A stretch of DNA of 64,000 bases, from assembly GCF_021010575.1 (NCBI RefSeq), contig NZ_JAJNAG010000021.1:1-64000 (forward strand), written 5' to 3'. How positions within the stretch are numbered: position 1 is the stretch's first letter; every line of letters starts with the position of its first letter. The stretch comes from Limnobaculum eriocheiris. Its GTDB lineage: Bacteria; Pseudomonadota; Gammaproteobacteria; Enterobacterales; Enterobacteriaceae. The position numbers were made by a program, and so were the translations under genes. Below are positions 47,288 through 57,022 of the stretch, piece by piece. Under the pieces are notes generated by a model that was not told where the DNA came from, searched no databases, and saw only the letters and a program-made list of their open reading frames with translations.

Positions 47288-49912
47288 ATGCATCTATTCA
47301 GGTCTCTGTTTAGCGTATTTATACCCACGGCGCCGATGAGTCGTTTGGTCGCCCGGTATAATGGCTATCGCCAGCAGAAGAGTTCCGCGATTACGGCATT
47401 TTTGTACTGTGTTGGTTATGCCGCTTTATGGGCGGTATTCTGCCTGGAATCACCAGTCTGGCAACGGGTCAGAGAGCAGCATAGTCGGCTATTTCCTCAG
47501 GTTTCTGAGGCGCGTCCTCGTTTGGCAGATATTTTGCGCTATTCAGTGCAGAGCTTGTGGTTGATTGTTATTCGTCAGGAGACCTCACCTTCGTTTTTAT
47601 TTCTACGTTGGGGATGGCGGAGGTTCAGACAATGGTTGAGAGTCAGACACCAGCAGGTAAACAACTGGCTGCATAGCTTACCGGAATATATCAGAGCGAA
47701 TCAGCTGGAACATCGTTCAGAGCAACGTTTAAAAAATTTGAGTCCGGTATTGAGACTTACGGTATTTATCATTTGCAGCCTGCTGGCAGGCATACTGGCG
47801 ATTATTTGTATCTCTCAGCCGTTTGATTTGTTTGCTCAATTTATCTTTGTTCTGTTGCTGTGGGGCATTGCCATGGTGATGCGCCGTATTCCGGGCCGTT
47901 TCGCCTCTCTGATGATGATTGTGTTGTCGTTGACTATCTCATCTCGCTATATCTGGTGGCGATATACCTCGACCCTTAACTGGGATGATCCGGTGAGTCT
48001 GGTTTGTGGGCTGTTGTTACTGGTGGCAGAAACCTATGCCTGGGTTGTGCTGGTACTTGGCTTCTTTCAGGCGGTATGGCCATTGCATCGTAAACCGGTA
48101 CCGTTGCCGGAAGATCTCTCCTCCTGGCCCAGCGTCGATATTATGGTTCCTACTTATAACGAAGGGCTAAACGTGGTGAAACCCACGATTTATGCCGCGC
48201 TGGGAATTGACTGGCCGGAAGATAAGCGAACCATCTACATTCTGGACGACGGTAACCGACCAGAATTTCGTGCATTTGCCGAAGAGATTGGGGTTAAATA
48301 TATCGCTCGCCCAACCCATGAACATGCTAAAGCCGGTAATATTAACCATGCACTGAAGCAGGCTACCAGCGAGTTTGTTGCCATTTTTGACTGTGATCAT
48401 GTGCCAACCCGCTCTTTTCTACAGCTGACAATGGGCTGGTTTTTTAAAGACAAAAAACTGGGAATGATACAAACCCCCCACCACTTTTTCTCACCGGACC
48501 CTTTTGAACGTAATCTGGGCTCTTTTCGTAAAATGCCAAATGAAGGCACGCTGTTTTATGGTTTGCTTCAGGATGGTAATGACACCTGGGATGCGACCTT
48601 CTTCTGTGGTTCCTGTGCCATTATGCGCAGAACTGCGCTGGATGAAGTGGGTGGTATCGCGGTAGAAACGGTGACGGAAGATGCCCACACTTCGCTGCGC
48701 TTGCATCGTGCTGGCTATACCTCTGCCTATATTCGTATTCCTCTGGCGGCCGGGCTGGCAACGGAAACGCTGTCCGCCCACATCAGCCAGCGTATTCGCT
48801 GGGCGCGGGGAATGGTACAAATTTTCAGGCTGGATAACCCACTGTTGGGTAAAGGGCTGAAACTGGCACAGCGCCTGTGTTATGCCAATGCGATGCTGCA
48901 TTTCCTGTCGGGTATACCACGGCTGATATTTTTAACGGCACCGTTGGCATTCCTCTATTTCCACGCCTATATCATTTATGCTCCGGCGTTAGCGATAACG
49001 TTGTATGTTTTACCCCATATGATTCATGCCAGCCTGACTAATTCCCGCATTCAGGGACGGTTTCGTCACTCATTCTGGAGTGAAATTTATGAGACAGTGC
49101 TGGCCTGGTATATCGCCCGTCCAACGACGGTAGCGTTACTGAACCCCCATAAAGGTAAATTTAACGTCACTGCCAAAGGGGGGCTGGTAGAAGAGAACCA
49201 TTTGGACTGGGTTATCTCTCGCCCCTATTTCTTACTGGTGATACTCAACGTAGTAGGGCTGCTGGCCGCCGGATGGCGCATGTATTACGGGCCAACCAAT
49301 GAGATCCCAACGGTATTAGTCAGTTCAATATGGGTTATCTATAACCTGATCATTTTAGGTGGCGCTATTGCAGTTTCTATTGAAGCCAGGCAAATCAGGA
49401 ATTCACCCCGCATTCAAATTGCCATGCCGGCAGCAATTGCCCGTGAAGACGGGCATCTGTTTCCTTGTACGCTGAGGGATTATTCCGATGCCGGGGTCGG
49501 TATTGAAACGAATGTGCCGGAGCTGGTCGCGAAGGGCGACAAACTTACCCTGATCTTAACCCGGGGAGATCGCGAGTATGCCTTCCCTTGTCAGGTAATG
49601 CGCTCAATCAAAGAGACCGTTGGTGTTCAGCTTCAGTTAACCACCACACAGCAACATATTGATTTTATGCAATGTACTTTTGCCCGGGCAGATACCTGGG
49701 CGTTATGGCAAGAAAGCGTACCGGAAGATAAACCGATGAGCAGTATGCGTGATGTACTGATGCTGGGCTTACACGGTTATCAACGGATGCTGGAATATTT
49801 ACCTCCATTTTTATATTCCATTTTGGGGCGTATGGCGTCGGTTATTGTTTGGTTAATTTCGTTTTTACCCCGGCGGGTTAATCAGCCCAAAACAGAAGTG
49901 GCAACAATATGA
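47288..49912 (+). CDS. bcsA: Cellulose synthase catalytic subunit BcsA
   Basis: 874 residues, inner membrane. N-terminal cytoplasmic and membrane segments are followed by the GT2 domain with D321 (ILDDGN), the D368-x-D370 pair (IFDCDH), the catalytic base D465 (TEDAHT) and the QxxRW motif (Q501 to W505). Further membrane helices and a C-terminal PilZ domain follow, with R-N-S-P-R and D-Y-S-D-A-G giving the RxxxR and DxSxxG c-di-GMP signature. It polymerises UDP-glucose to cellulose when c-di-GMP is bound. It starts 2 bases after bcsQ and overlaps bcsB by 4. Confidence 0.98.
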   Translation: MHLFRSLFSVFIPTAPMSRLVARYNGYRQQKSSAITAFLYCVGYAALWAVFCLESPVWQRVREQHSRLFPQVSEARPRLADILRYSVQSLWLIVIRQETSPSFLFLRWGWRRFRQWLRVRHQQVNNWLHSLPEYIRANQLEHRSEQRLKNLSPVLRLTVFIICSLLAGILAIICISQPFDLFAQFIFVLLLWGIAMVMRRIPGRFASLMMIVLSLTISSRYIWWRYTSTLNWDDPVSLVCGLLLLVAETYAWVVLVLGFFQAVWPLHRKPVPLPEDLSSWPSVDIMVPTYNEGLNVVKPTIYAALGIDWPEDKRTIYILDDGNRPEFRAFAEEIGVKYIARPTHEHAKAGNINHALKQATSEFVAIFDCDHVPTRSFLQLTMGWFFKDKKLGMIQTPHHFFSPDPFERNLGSFRKMPNEGTLFYGLLQDGNDTWDATFFCGSCAIMRRTALDEVGGIAVETVTEDAHTSLRLHRAGYTSAYIRIPLAAGLATETLSAHISQRIRWARGMVQIFRLDNPLLGKGLKLAQRLCYANAMLHFLSGIPRLIFLTAPLAFLYFHAYIIYAPALAITLYVLPHMIHASLTNSRIQGRFRHSFWSEIYETVLAWYIARPTTVALLNPHKGKFNVTAKGGLVEENHLDWVISRPYFLLVILNVVGLLAAGWRMYYGPTNEIPTVLVSSIWVIYNLIILGGAIAVSIEARQIRNSPRIQIAMPAAIAREDGHLFPCTLRDYSDAGVGIETNVPELVAKGDKLTLILTRGDREYAFPCQVMRSIKETVGVQLQLTTTQQHIDFMQCTFARADTWALWQESVPEDKPMSSMRDVLMLGLHGYQRMLEYLPPFLYSILGRMASVIVWLISFLPRRVNQPKTEVATI

Positions 49913-52248
49913 AGAAAATGAAATCTGAAGTGATGTTTACCGGTGTAGCGAAACGTCGCTGGCTGGGAATTGTTCTGCTGAGTCTGGCGGGGGCTGCCTA
50001 TGCGCAGACCACGGATACACCACCAGCCGTTGGTGCTGATGTACAAAACAGTGCGGTACCCGCAGTCCCAGCGGTGGAGCCAATGCCGATTGTACCGGGT
50101 GCACCGGTACGCAATGACTCGCTCTCTTTTAAAACGCTGGCACCGGAAGGTAGTCTGGTTTTAAGAGGCGTGCAGAGCGTAGCGCAGATGACGTTCACCG
50201 TGCGCAGTGATGAAGTGGTATCTCAGGCCGCGCTGAATCTGGACTATACCGTTTCACCTGCGTTGTTACCGCTGCTTTCCCACATTAAAGTCTATCTGAA
50301 TGATGAGCTGATGGGCATTGTGCCGGTAAATCAGGACTCACCGGGGAAAAAGGGAACCATCAATCTGCCGCTGGATGCACGCTATATCAGTGACTTTAAC
50401 CGCATTCGCCTTGAGTTGGTGGGGCACTATAAAGATGTTTGTGAAGACCCAACCCACAGCAGTATCTGGATTGACGTCAGTAAAAGCAGTTCGGTGGCGC
50501 TGACCTATCAGGGGCTGGAGGTGAATAACGATCTTTCTCGTTTTCCTGAGCCTTTCTATGACAGTCGCGATTTCCGACCGCTAAATTTACCCGTGATTTT
50601 TAATTCAGCCCCGGACAGTGAACAGCAAAAAGCAGCCGCGATTCTGGCCTCTTGGTTTGGGGTAAAAGCACAATGGCGGGGGCAGAATTTCCCGGTACTG
50701 TATAACCAACTGCCAGAGAGTAATGGTGTGGTTTTCGCCACTAACGACTGGCGTCCGGATTTTCTGAAGGATTACCCAAAAGTTGATGCTCCAACGGTTG
50801 AGATCATATCGCATCCGACCAACCCGTATATCAAACTGTTACTGGTGCTGGGGCGTGATAACAAAGATTTGCTGACCGCAGTACAGGGTATTGCTCAGGG
50901 GGAACCGCTATTCCGTGGTCAGAGCGTGACCATCGATAGTGTGAAACAGCTTGTGCCTCGCCAACCTTATGATGCGCCTAATTGGGTAAGAACCGATCGT
51001 CCGGTACGATTAGCTGAACTGACCACCTACCCGGAACAGCTTAGTGTTTCCGGCGGGCGTTTACCGCCCATCGATCTGGATATGAAGTTACCGCCAGACC
51101 TGTTCTTACTGCGCAGCCAGGGTATAGCACTAAACCTGAAATATAGTTATACACCACCTCCTTATGTTGATGATTCTCGCCTAAACGTTAGTCTGAACAA
51201 TCGCTTTTTACAGGCGTTTCCATTAAGGCCTTATGAGTCGAATAAACTGCAAGAGCTGCATATTCCGTTGATTCAGGGATTGAGCAGTACCGATGAAGAA
51301 GTGATGATTCCGGCTTTCCAACTGGACGGAAATAACAAACTGCGTTTCGATTTTGATTTTGTCTCTAATATCGGTGCCAGTACCACAGACGTATGCCGCA
51401 CCATGACGCCGGTAAAACATGAGGCGGTAGTGGGTGGTGATTCAACCATCGATTTCTCTGGCTATCGTCATTATTTAGCGATGCCAGCATTGAAAACTTT
51501 TGCTCAGTCAGGCTTCCCGTTCAGCCGTATGGCTGACCTATCGGAAACGCTGGTGGTGATGCCAGAAAAACCAACGGCAGAACAATTAACGCTGCTGTTT
51601 AACGTGCTGGGCCAGATGGGTGCCAATATTGGCTACCCGGCGTTAGGAGTTGAACTGAGCAATAAACCCGATGCAAAACATTATGCAGATAAAGATCTAC
51701 TGGTGTTAAACAATATTCCGGAAGATTTGGATATCAGAAATAAGCCAGAAATATTGATTGAGCAGGCAAAGAGTCAGCTTAATCGTCCGGAAAAAAATAA
51801 TCTGGAGTTACGAACCGTTGATTTCGATAAGCCGAGTACAGAACCAACGCCACAGACTAGTGCCGTAGTCTCATCGGATGGGCCCATTGGTGCCATCACC
51901 GGCTTCCAGTCCCCTTATAACCAGCAGCGCAGCGTTGTTGCCCTAATGGCCAGCGGTGATAGTGGTTATCAGTTATTGGATGAAGCCTGGCGCGACAGCG
52001 GCAAGCGGGCGGCAATGGCTGGTTCGGTTTCTATTGTGCGTAATTCCGGAGTGAATAGCATTCGGGTTGGGGATACCTACTATGTTGGTTACCTGCCATG
52101 GTGGGATAAGCTTTGGTTTAAGCTATCTGAACATCCGGTATGGCTGGCAATATTTGCCGTTTTCAGCGTGATTCTGGTGGCGTTAATGCTCTGGCGTGGG
52201 CTGCGTGCGGTAAGTCGTCGTCGTTTAAATCCGGATGAAGATAAATGA
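49909..52248 (+). CDS. bcsB: Cellulose synthase periplasmic subunit BcsB
   Basis: 779 residues. Signal peptide ending near AGAAYA, a large periplasmic part with alternating carbohydrate-binding and flavodoxin-like domains (LVLRGVQSVAQMTFTVRSDEVV, DVCEDPTHSSIW, LRFDFDFVSN), and a single C-terminal membrane anchor (WLAIFAVFSVILVALMLW) followed by basic residues. It guides the nascent chain across the periplasm and activates BcsA. Coupled to bcsA by a 4-base overlap. Confidence 0.97.
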   Translation: MKKMKSEVMFTGVAKRRWLGIVLLSLAGAAYAQTTDTPPAVGADVQNSAVPAVPAVEPMPIVPGAPVRNDSLSFKTLAPEGSLVLRGVQSVAQMTFTVRSDEVVSQAALNLDYTVSPALLPLLSHIKVYLNDELMGIVPVNQDSPGKKGTINLPLDARYISDFNRIRLELVGHYKDVCEDPTHSSIWIDVSKSSSVALTYQGLEVNNDLSRFPEPFYDSRDFRPLNLPVIFNSAPDSEQQKAAAILASWFGVKAQWRGQNFPVLYNQLPESNGVVFATNDWRPDFLKDYPKVDAPTVEIISHPTNPYIKLLLVLGRDNKDLLTAVQGIAQGEPLFRGQSVTIDSVKQLVPRQPYDAPNWVRTDRPVRLAELTTYPEQLSVSGGRLPPIDLDMKLPPDLFLLRSQGIALNLKYSYTPPPYVDDSRLNVSLNNRFLQAFPLRPYESNKLQELHIPLIQGLSSTDEEVMIPAFQLDGNNKLRFDFDFVSNIGASTTDVCRTMTPVKHEAVVGGDSTIDFSGYRHYLAMPALKTFAQSGFPFSRMADLSETLVVMPEKPTAEQLTLLFNVLGQMGANIGYPALGVELSNKPDAKHYADKDLLVLNNIPEDLDIRNKPEILIEQAKSQLNRPEKNNLELRTVDFDKPSTEPTPQTSAVVSSDGPIGAITGFQSPYNQQRSVVALMASGDSGYQLLDEAWRDSGKRAAMAGSVSIVRNSGVNSIRVGDTYYVGYLPWWDKLWFKLSEHPVWLAIFAVFSVILVALMLWRGLRAVSRRRLNPDEDK

Positions 52249-52249
52249 T

Positions 52250-53356
52250 ATGAAGCGTTTGATGATGATGTTCTGCTGCTGCCTTATTGCCGGTCAGGCT
52301 TGGGCTGATACCTGTCACTGGCCGGAGTGGCAGCGCTTTTCTCAGCAATATATCAGCCGCGAGGGGCGGGTTATCGACCCCTCGGATGGCAAGAATATCA
52401 CCACATCAGAAGGGCAGAGCTACGGGCTATTTTTTGCATTAGTGGCCAACGATCGCAATCGATTCGATCAACTGCTGAACTGGACGGAAAATAATCTGGC
52501 CGCTGGCGATCTGACAGCCCGTTTGCCCGGCTGGCTATGGGGTAAAAAAACGGATGATAGTTGGGGAATTCTGGATACAAACTCTGCGTCCGATTCCGAT
52601 CTGTGGATCGCCTACACCCTGCTGGAAGCGGGGCGGCTCTGGCGCTCCCGTGGCTATCAGGTCATGGGTACTTTGTTATTACAGCGTATTGCCAGAGAAG
52701 AAGTGGTGAAGATTCCAGGATTAGGAACCATGCTGATGCCCGGAAAAATTGGTTTTAGCGAATCTGATAGCTGGCGGTTGAACCCCAGCTATCAGCCGCC
52801 ACAGTTGCTCTCTCGTTTCGGCCAAACCGAAAAGGTTTGGAGTGAAGTCGCACAGAGCAATCGTAAACTGTTGCTTGAAGCGGCACCGGCCGGGGTTGCT
52901 GCCGATTGGGTGGTCTGGCAAAAAGAGAAAGGCTGGCAAACGGACGATAAAACCGGGCCTACGGGTGATTATGATGCCATTCGGGTCTATTTATGGCTCG
53001 GAATGTTGGCAGAAGATGCGCCGGGGAAAGCCGAACTGATAGCCCACTACCAGCCAATGGCTAAACTGACGCAGGATGCAGGCCTGCCGCCAGAAACGGT
53101 AGATACTCAAACCGGGAAAGCCACCGGTACCGGGCCGGTTGGTTTTTCTGCCGCACTCTTGCCATTTTTGGCCGGATCTCCTGCTCAGTCAGCCCAGCGT
53201 GAACGGGTCGTGAATAATCTTCCCGGCAGCGATGCTTACTACAATAGTGTGTTAACCCTTTTCGGTCTCGGTTGGGATCGGCAATATTACAGTTTTAATC
53301 AACAGGGAGAGTTGCAGGTCTCTTGGGAGAAAGATACATGCAAAAATACCCATTGA
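52250..53356 (+). CDS. bcsZ: Cellulase BcsZ (endo-beta-1,4-glucanase, GH8)
   Basis: 368 residues from the ATG at 52250, exactly the E. coli length; an ATG at 52235 adds five residues and overlaps bcsB. Signal peptide ending AGQAWA, then GH8 features: GRVIDPSD, TTSEGQSYGLFFAL (catalytic Glu), LWGKKTDDSWG, DTNSASDSDLWIA, and YDAIRVYLWLG (catalytic Asp). Periplasmic; trims nascent cellulose and is needed for proper export. Its 3' end overlaps bcsC by 19 bases. Confidence 0.96.
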   Translation: MKRLMMMFCCCLIAGQAWADTCHWPEWQRFSQQYISREGRVIDPSDGKNITTSEGQSYGLFFALVANDRNRFDQLLNWTENNLAAGDLTARLPGWLWGKKTDDSWGILDTNSASDSDLWIAYTLLEAGRLWRSRGYQVMGTLLLQRIAREEVVKIPGLGTMLMPGKIGFSESDSWRLNPSYQPPQLLSRFGQTEKVWSEVAQSNRKLLLEAAPAGVAADWVVWQKEKGWQTDDKTGPTGDYDAIRVYLWLGMLAEDAPGKAELIAHYQPMAKLTQDAGLPPETVDTQTGKATGTGPVGFSAALLPFLAGSPAQSAQRERVVNNLPGSDAYYNSVLTLFGLGWDRQYYSFNQQGELQVSWEKDTCKNTH

Positions 53357-56300
53357 TTTCAAATTACAGTATGAAACTTTATCATCGGCTTTTTCCCAGG
53401 GTGGCTGCTGCACATCATTTTGCGCCGGTACTCTCCTTTACCCTGCTGTCTTTTACTTTTTCTCCTGCCGGTGCATTAGCCGCGGATAGCATCTCTCCGG
53501 AAGCATGGCTACAGGAACAGATCCGTATTGGCGAATCAACCCATCGGGATGATTTGGTTAAAGAATCGCTTTACCGACTGGAGAAGATTAGCCCCAATGC
53601 GCCTGAAACATTAGCTGCCCAAATTCGCTATGCGTTACGTCAGGGGGATATGGCTACCGCGACTCGCCAGTTAGAACAATTAAGAAAGTTGCAGCCAGAT
53701 TCGGATGCCTATTTAAGCACTAAACTGGAAATTGCGCTGGCGCAACCGGAAGGAAAAAACAAGCTACAGCAGGCCAGGTTGCTGGCAACCGGCGGTCAAC
53801 TACCCCAGGCTAAAACGGCTTATGATGAATTGTTTGAGGGCAAACCGCCCACGCTGGATCTGGCTCTTGAATACTGGAATGTGGTGTTAAAAATTCCCGG
53901 TCAGCGGGACTATGCATTACAGCAAATGCAGGCGCTGCAAAAGCGCTTTCCTGCTTCAGATGCATTAAGTATGTCCATTGTACCGCTTCTGTTTGATGAA
54001 GGGAAAGATCAGCAGGCCTATCAGGTTCTGGAAAAGCTGGCAGCCAGCCCCGGAGGTATCGGTAGTGCCGCTGAACTGTGGTACAGCAAATTAAAAGGTA
54101 TGCCGGTTTCCGATCGGAGTGTTGCTCAGTTACAGCACTTTGTTACTACCTTTGAAGGGCAGCCGGAGGCCGCTGAGGCTAAACAAGAGCTGGTTCGCCA
54201 GCAGACATTGTTACAGGACCCACGTTATCGCGCCCGAGCCCGCGGTCTTGAACAAGTGGACAGCGGCGGTGGTCGCAATGCTATTCCTGCACTGAAACAG
54301 GCGCTAAGTGCTTCACCAAATGATGCTGAACTGCTCACCGCGTTAGGACAAGCCTATGCCCGGGCCGGAAATCGCCAGCAGGCTTTGGCCCAGTTTGAGA
54401 AAGCTAAAGCAAGCGATACGGCAGGCAGTTACGCTGCCAAACTGGATAGTTTGATCAAAACTAATCGTTACTGGTTAGCCATCGATCGGGCAGATAATGT
54501 TCTGAAAAATAAACAGTTAGATCAGGCAGAAACCCTGTATCGTCAGGCCAGCGCCATTGATAGCACCGATGCACAAGGGCTGATTGGATTAGGGGATATT
54601 GAGATGGCCCGCAATAATGCGGCGGTGGCAGAGTCTTATTATAAACAGGCACTGCGTCGGGAACCGGACAGCCGTAGCGCCGTTAGTTCACTGATTTCAT
54701 TATATAAAAAGCAGTCGCCGGAAAAAGCACTGAGCTATATTCAGAGTCTGCCGGGCTATATGAAAAACCGTATGCGTAGCTCACTTAATGAGTTAACTGC
54801 GGGTAGCCTGAAGCAACAGGCCGAAGATCTTGCCGCAGCCGGTAAACTCGCTGAAGCGGAGGCGAAATATCTTCAGGCACAGAAAATTACCCCTGATGAC
54901 GTTTGGCTAACTTATCGTCTGGCCGGCGTGATGCGGACACAGGGCAAAAATGCTCAAGCCGATACGTTGTTCAGTCGGGCTATGCAGCCTCATCAACAGG
55001 AGGCTGACTGGATATATGCTCATTCCCTCTATTTGTCCGGCAGTGGTCGTGAAACACAGGCATTAGCCCAGTTACAAACATTGAATCAGGCGAAGTGGGA
55101 CGACAACATCCGTGAGCTTGATACCCGCCTGAAAATTTCGCAAATCCTGCAACAGGCACAGCAAATTCGCGAAACAGAAGGGGAACCCGCAGCCATTGCT
55201 TGGCTAAAGCAGCAGCCAGCTAGCACCCGTATCGATCTTACACTGGCTGGCTGGGCGGTAGAGCGGGAAGATGGTCAACAGGCTCAGGAGCAATATCAAA
55301 AAATTCTGGCAAGGGAACCGGGTAATCAGGATGCTCTGCTGGGTGTCATTGAAGCGCAAATTACCGGAGGCGACTTAAATGCCGCTAAAGCTTCCCTTAG
55401 TGCGTTATCTATTCAACCTCAGGCCAGTGATATTAGCACCGGGCGTCGTTTAGCCAATGCCTGGTCATTAGTGGGGGATGATGAACGTGCCGGAGCTATA
55501 CTGGCCCAGTTAAAACCAACCGCACTGCAATCTTCTGTTGAACCATCAATGGATAATGCGCGTCTGTTACGGGATGCTGCCGCGTTTGAAGAAAGAACCG
55601 GACATCCTGATGAAGCATTAAATGATTACCGCCATGCAATGGCAGCCTATGGTATTACCCCTTCAGCAGAGATGGATGATGAGGCTTTCACTAAAGCCAT
55701 GCGTAATAGCCAACAGGATGACTGGTTAAAACGGGGTATCAAATCAGATGCTGAATCGCTGTATAAGCAGCAGTCAACCACGGTGACGCTGGATCATGAT
55801 TATTGGGGGTCCAGCGGTACCAAAGGGATCTCCGATTTAACCGCCCATACCACCATGTTGCATATTGCCTTTCCTCTACAGCGGGGAACGGCGTTTTTAC
55901 GTGGTGATTCGGTAATGATGAATGCCGGACGCTTTAGCACCGACAGCAGTGGCGTATATAACGAAACATTTGGCACCTGCCGGGAAGTGGGTTGTAGCAA
56001 CGATCGTAGTCAAAAGAGCAATGGTGTTAGCGTTGCGACTGGCTGGCAGGATGATAACTGGCAGGTTGATATCGGTACTACGCCGATGGGATTTGAAGTT
56101 GTTGACTGGGTAGGCGGCGTTGGCTACAGCAATGACTGGAATCATCTGGGATGGACGGTTACCGCTTCCCGTCGGCCAATGTCCAGTTCATTGTTATCCT
56201 TTGGCGGCGCCGTGGATCCTTATACCGGAACTAAATGGGGTGGTGTACGTAAAAATGGTGCTCAACTGGACTTAAGTTACGACCGTGGCGGACCACACGG

Positions 56301-56892
56301 CGTGTGGGGCAATGTTGCTTATCATCAACTGACTGGTAAAAATGTTGCAGATAACCAACGGATGCAGGCTATGGCTGGTTACTACTATAAAGTGATCAAT
56401 GAAAACGATCGTCAGGTTAGAGTAGGTTTAAATACCATGTGGTGGCACTACCAGAAAGATTTAAGCGACTACAGCCTGGGGCAGGGAGGATATTACAGCC
56501 CTCAACAATATTTATCTTTCTCCTTACCGTTGTTATATCGTGAACGCACAGAAAACTGGTCATGGGAATTGGGTGGTTCAGTATCCCTTTCTCATTCTTC
56601 AACCGATAGCAGTAAGCGCTACCCATTACAGGGGCTGATTCCGGATAGTTTACCCGATAAATATGCCACAACGGACAGCAGCAGTAGCAGTGGCACCGGT
56701 TATACCGTGCGGGCATTAGTGGAGCGTCGAATAACTTCCCACTGGAGTGTGGGGGCCGGTATCGATATTCAGCAAGCCAAGGACTATACCCCAAGCCATG
56801 CGTTGATTTATGTTCGTTATGCCCTTGAACTCTGGTTGGGAAATATGGATTTACCGCCTCAACCGCTAACACCGTATGCAGATTTTAAATGA
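53338..56892 (+). CDS. bcsC: Cellulose synthase outer-membrane exporter BcsC
   Basis: 1184 residues. Signal region (about 1-45, ending ALAADS), then some 750 residues of tetratricopeptide repeats (for example ALGQAYARAGNRQQALAQFEKA), then a C-terminal 16-stranded type barrel of about 330 residues ending in the conserved LPPQPLTPYADFK-like tail. It forms the scaffold and outer-membrane pore for cellulose. The ATG at 53338 has GGGAGAAAG before it; a TTG at 53323 is less likely. Last gene of the bcs operon. Confidence 0.97.
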   Translation: MQKYPLISNYSMKLYHRLFPRVAAAHHFAPVLSFTLLSFTFSPAGALAADSISPEAWLQEQIRIGESTHRDDLVKESLYRLEKISPNAPETLAAQIRYALRQGDMATATRQLEQLRKLQPDSDAYLSTKLEIALAQPEGKNKLQQARLLATGGQLPQAKTAYDELFEGKPPTLDLALEYWNVVLKIPGQRDYALQQMQALQKRFPASDALSMSIVPLLFDEGKDQQAYQVLEKLAASPGGIGSAAELWYSKLKGMPVSDRSVAQLQHFVTTFEGQPEAAEAKQELVRQQTLLQDPRYRARARGLEQVDSGGGRNAIPALKQALSASPNDAELLTALGQAYARAGNRQQALAQFEKAKASDTAGSYAAKLDSLIKTNRYWLAIDRADNVLKNKQLDQAETLYRQASAIDSTDAQGLIGLGDIEMARNNAAVAESYYKQALRREPDSRSAVSSLISLYKKQSPEKALSYIQSLPGYMKNRMRSSLNELTAGSLKQQAEDLAAAGKLAEAEAKYLQAQKITPDDVWLTYRLAGVMRTQGKNAQADTLFSRAMQPHQQEADWIYAHSLYLSGSGRETQALAQLQTLNQAKWDDNIRELDTRLKISQILQQAQQIRETEGEPAAIAWLKQQPASTRIDLTLAGWAVEREDGQQAQEQYQKILAREPGNQDALLGVIEAQITGGDLNAAKASLSALSIQPQASDISTGRRLANAWSLVGDDERAGAILAQLKPTALQSSVEPSMDNARLLRDAAAFEERTGHPDEALNDYRHAMAAYGITPSAEMDDEAFTKAMRNSQQDDWLKRGIKSDAESLYKQQSTTVTLDHDYWGSSGTKGISDLTAHTTMLHIAFPLQRGTAFLRGDSVMMNAGRFSTDSSGVYNETFGTCREVGCSNDRSQKSNGVSVATGWQDDNWQVDIGTTPMGFEVVDWVGGVGYSNDWNHLGWTVTASRRPMSSSLLSFGGAVDPYTGTKWGGVRKNGAQLDLSYDRGGPHGVWGNVAYHQLTGKNVADNQRMQAMAGYYYKVINENDRQVRVGLNTMWWHYQKDLSDYSLGQGGYYSPQQYLSFSLPLLYRERTENWSWELGGSVSLSHSSTDSSKRYPLQGLIPDSLPDKYATTDSSSSSGTGYTVRALVERRITSHWSVGAGIDIQQAKDYTPSHALIYVRYALELWLGNMDLPPQPLTPYADFK

Positions 56893-56927
56893 TAAAGGAC
56901 CCGATTCCCGAGCATTGGAGAATACTT

Positions 56928-56958
56928 TTGCCATAATGTGAGGAGTGGACGTTATAAT
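56928..56958 (+). promoter_or_regulatory. Possible promoter for the GGDEF-EAL gene
   Basis: TTGCCA (56928-56933) and a perfect TATAAT (56953-56958), but with a long 19-base spacer. It would let the phosphodiesterase be expressed separately from bcs. Confidence 0.45.
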
Positions 56959-57022
56959 ATTTTACTTATTGTCAGGCATGTAAATATATTATTCAGTCAC
57001 ATGGCTATTTGGAGATAGAAAT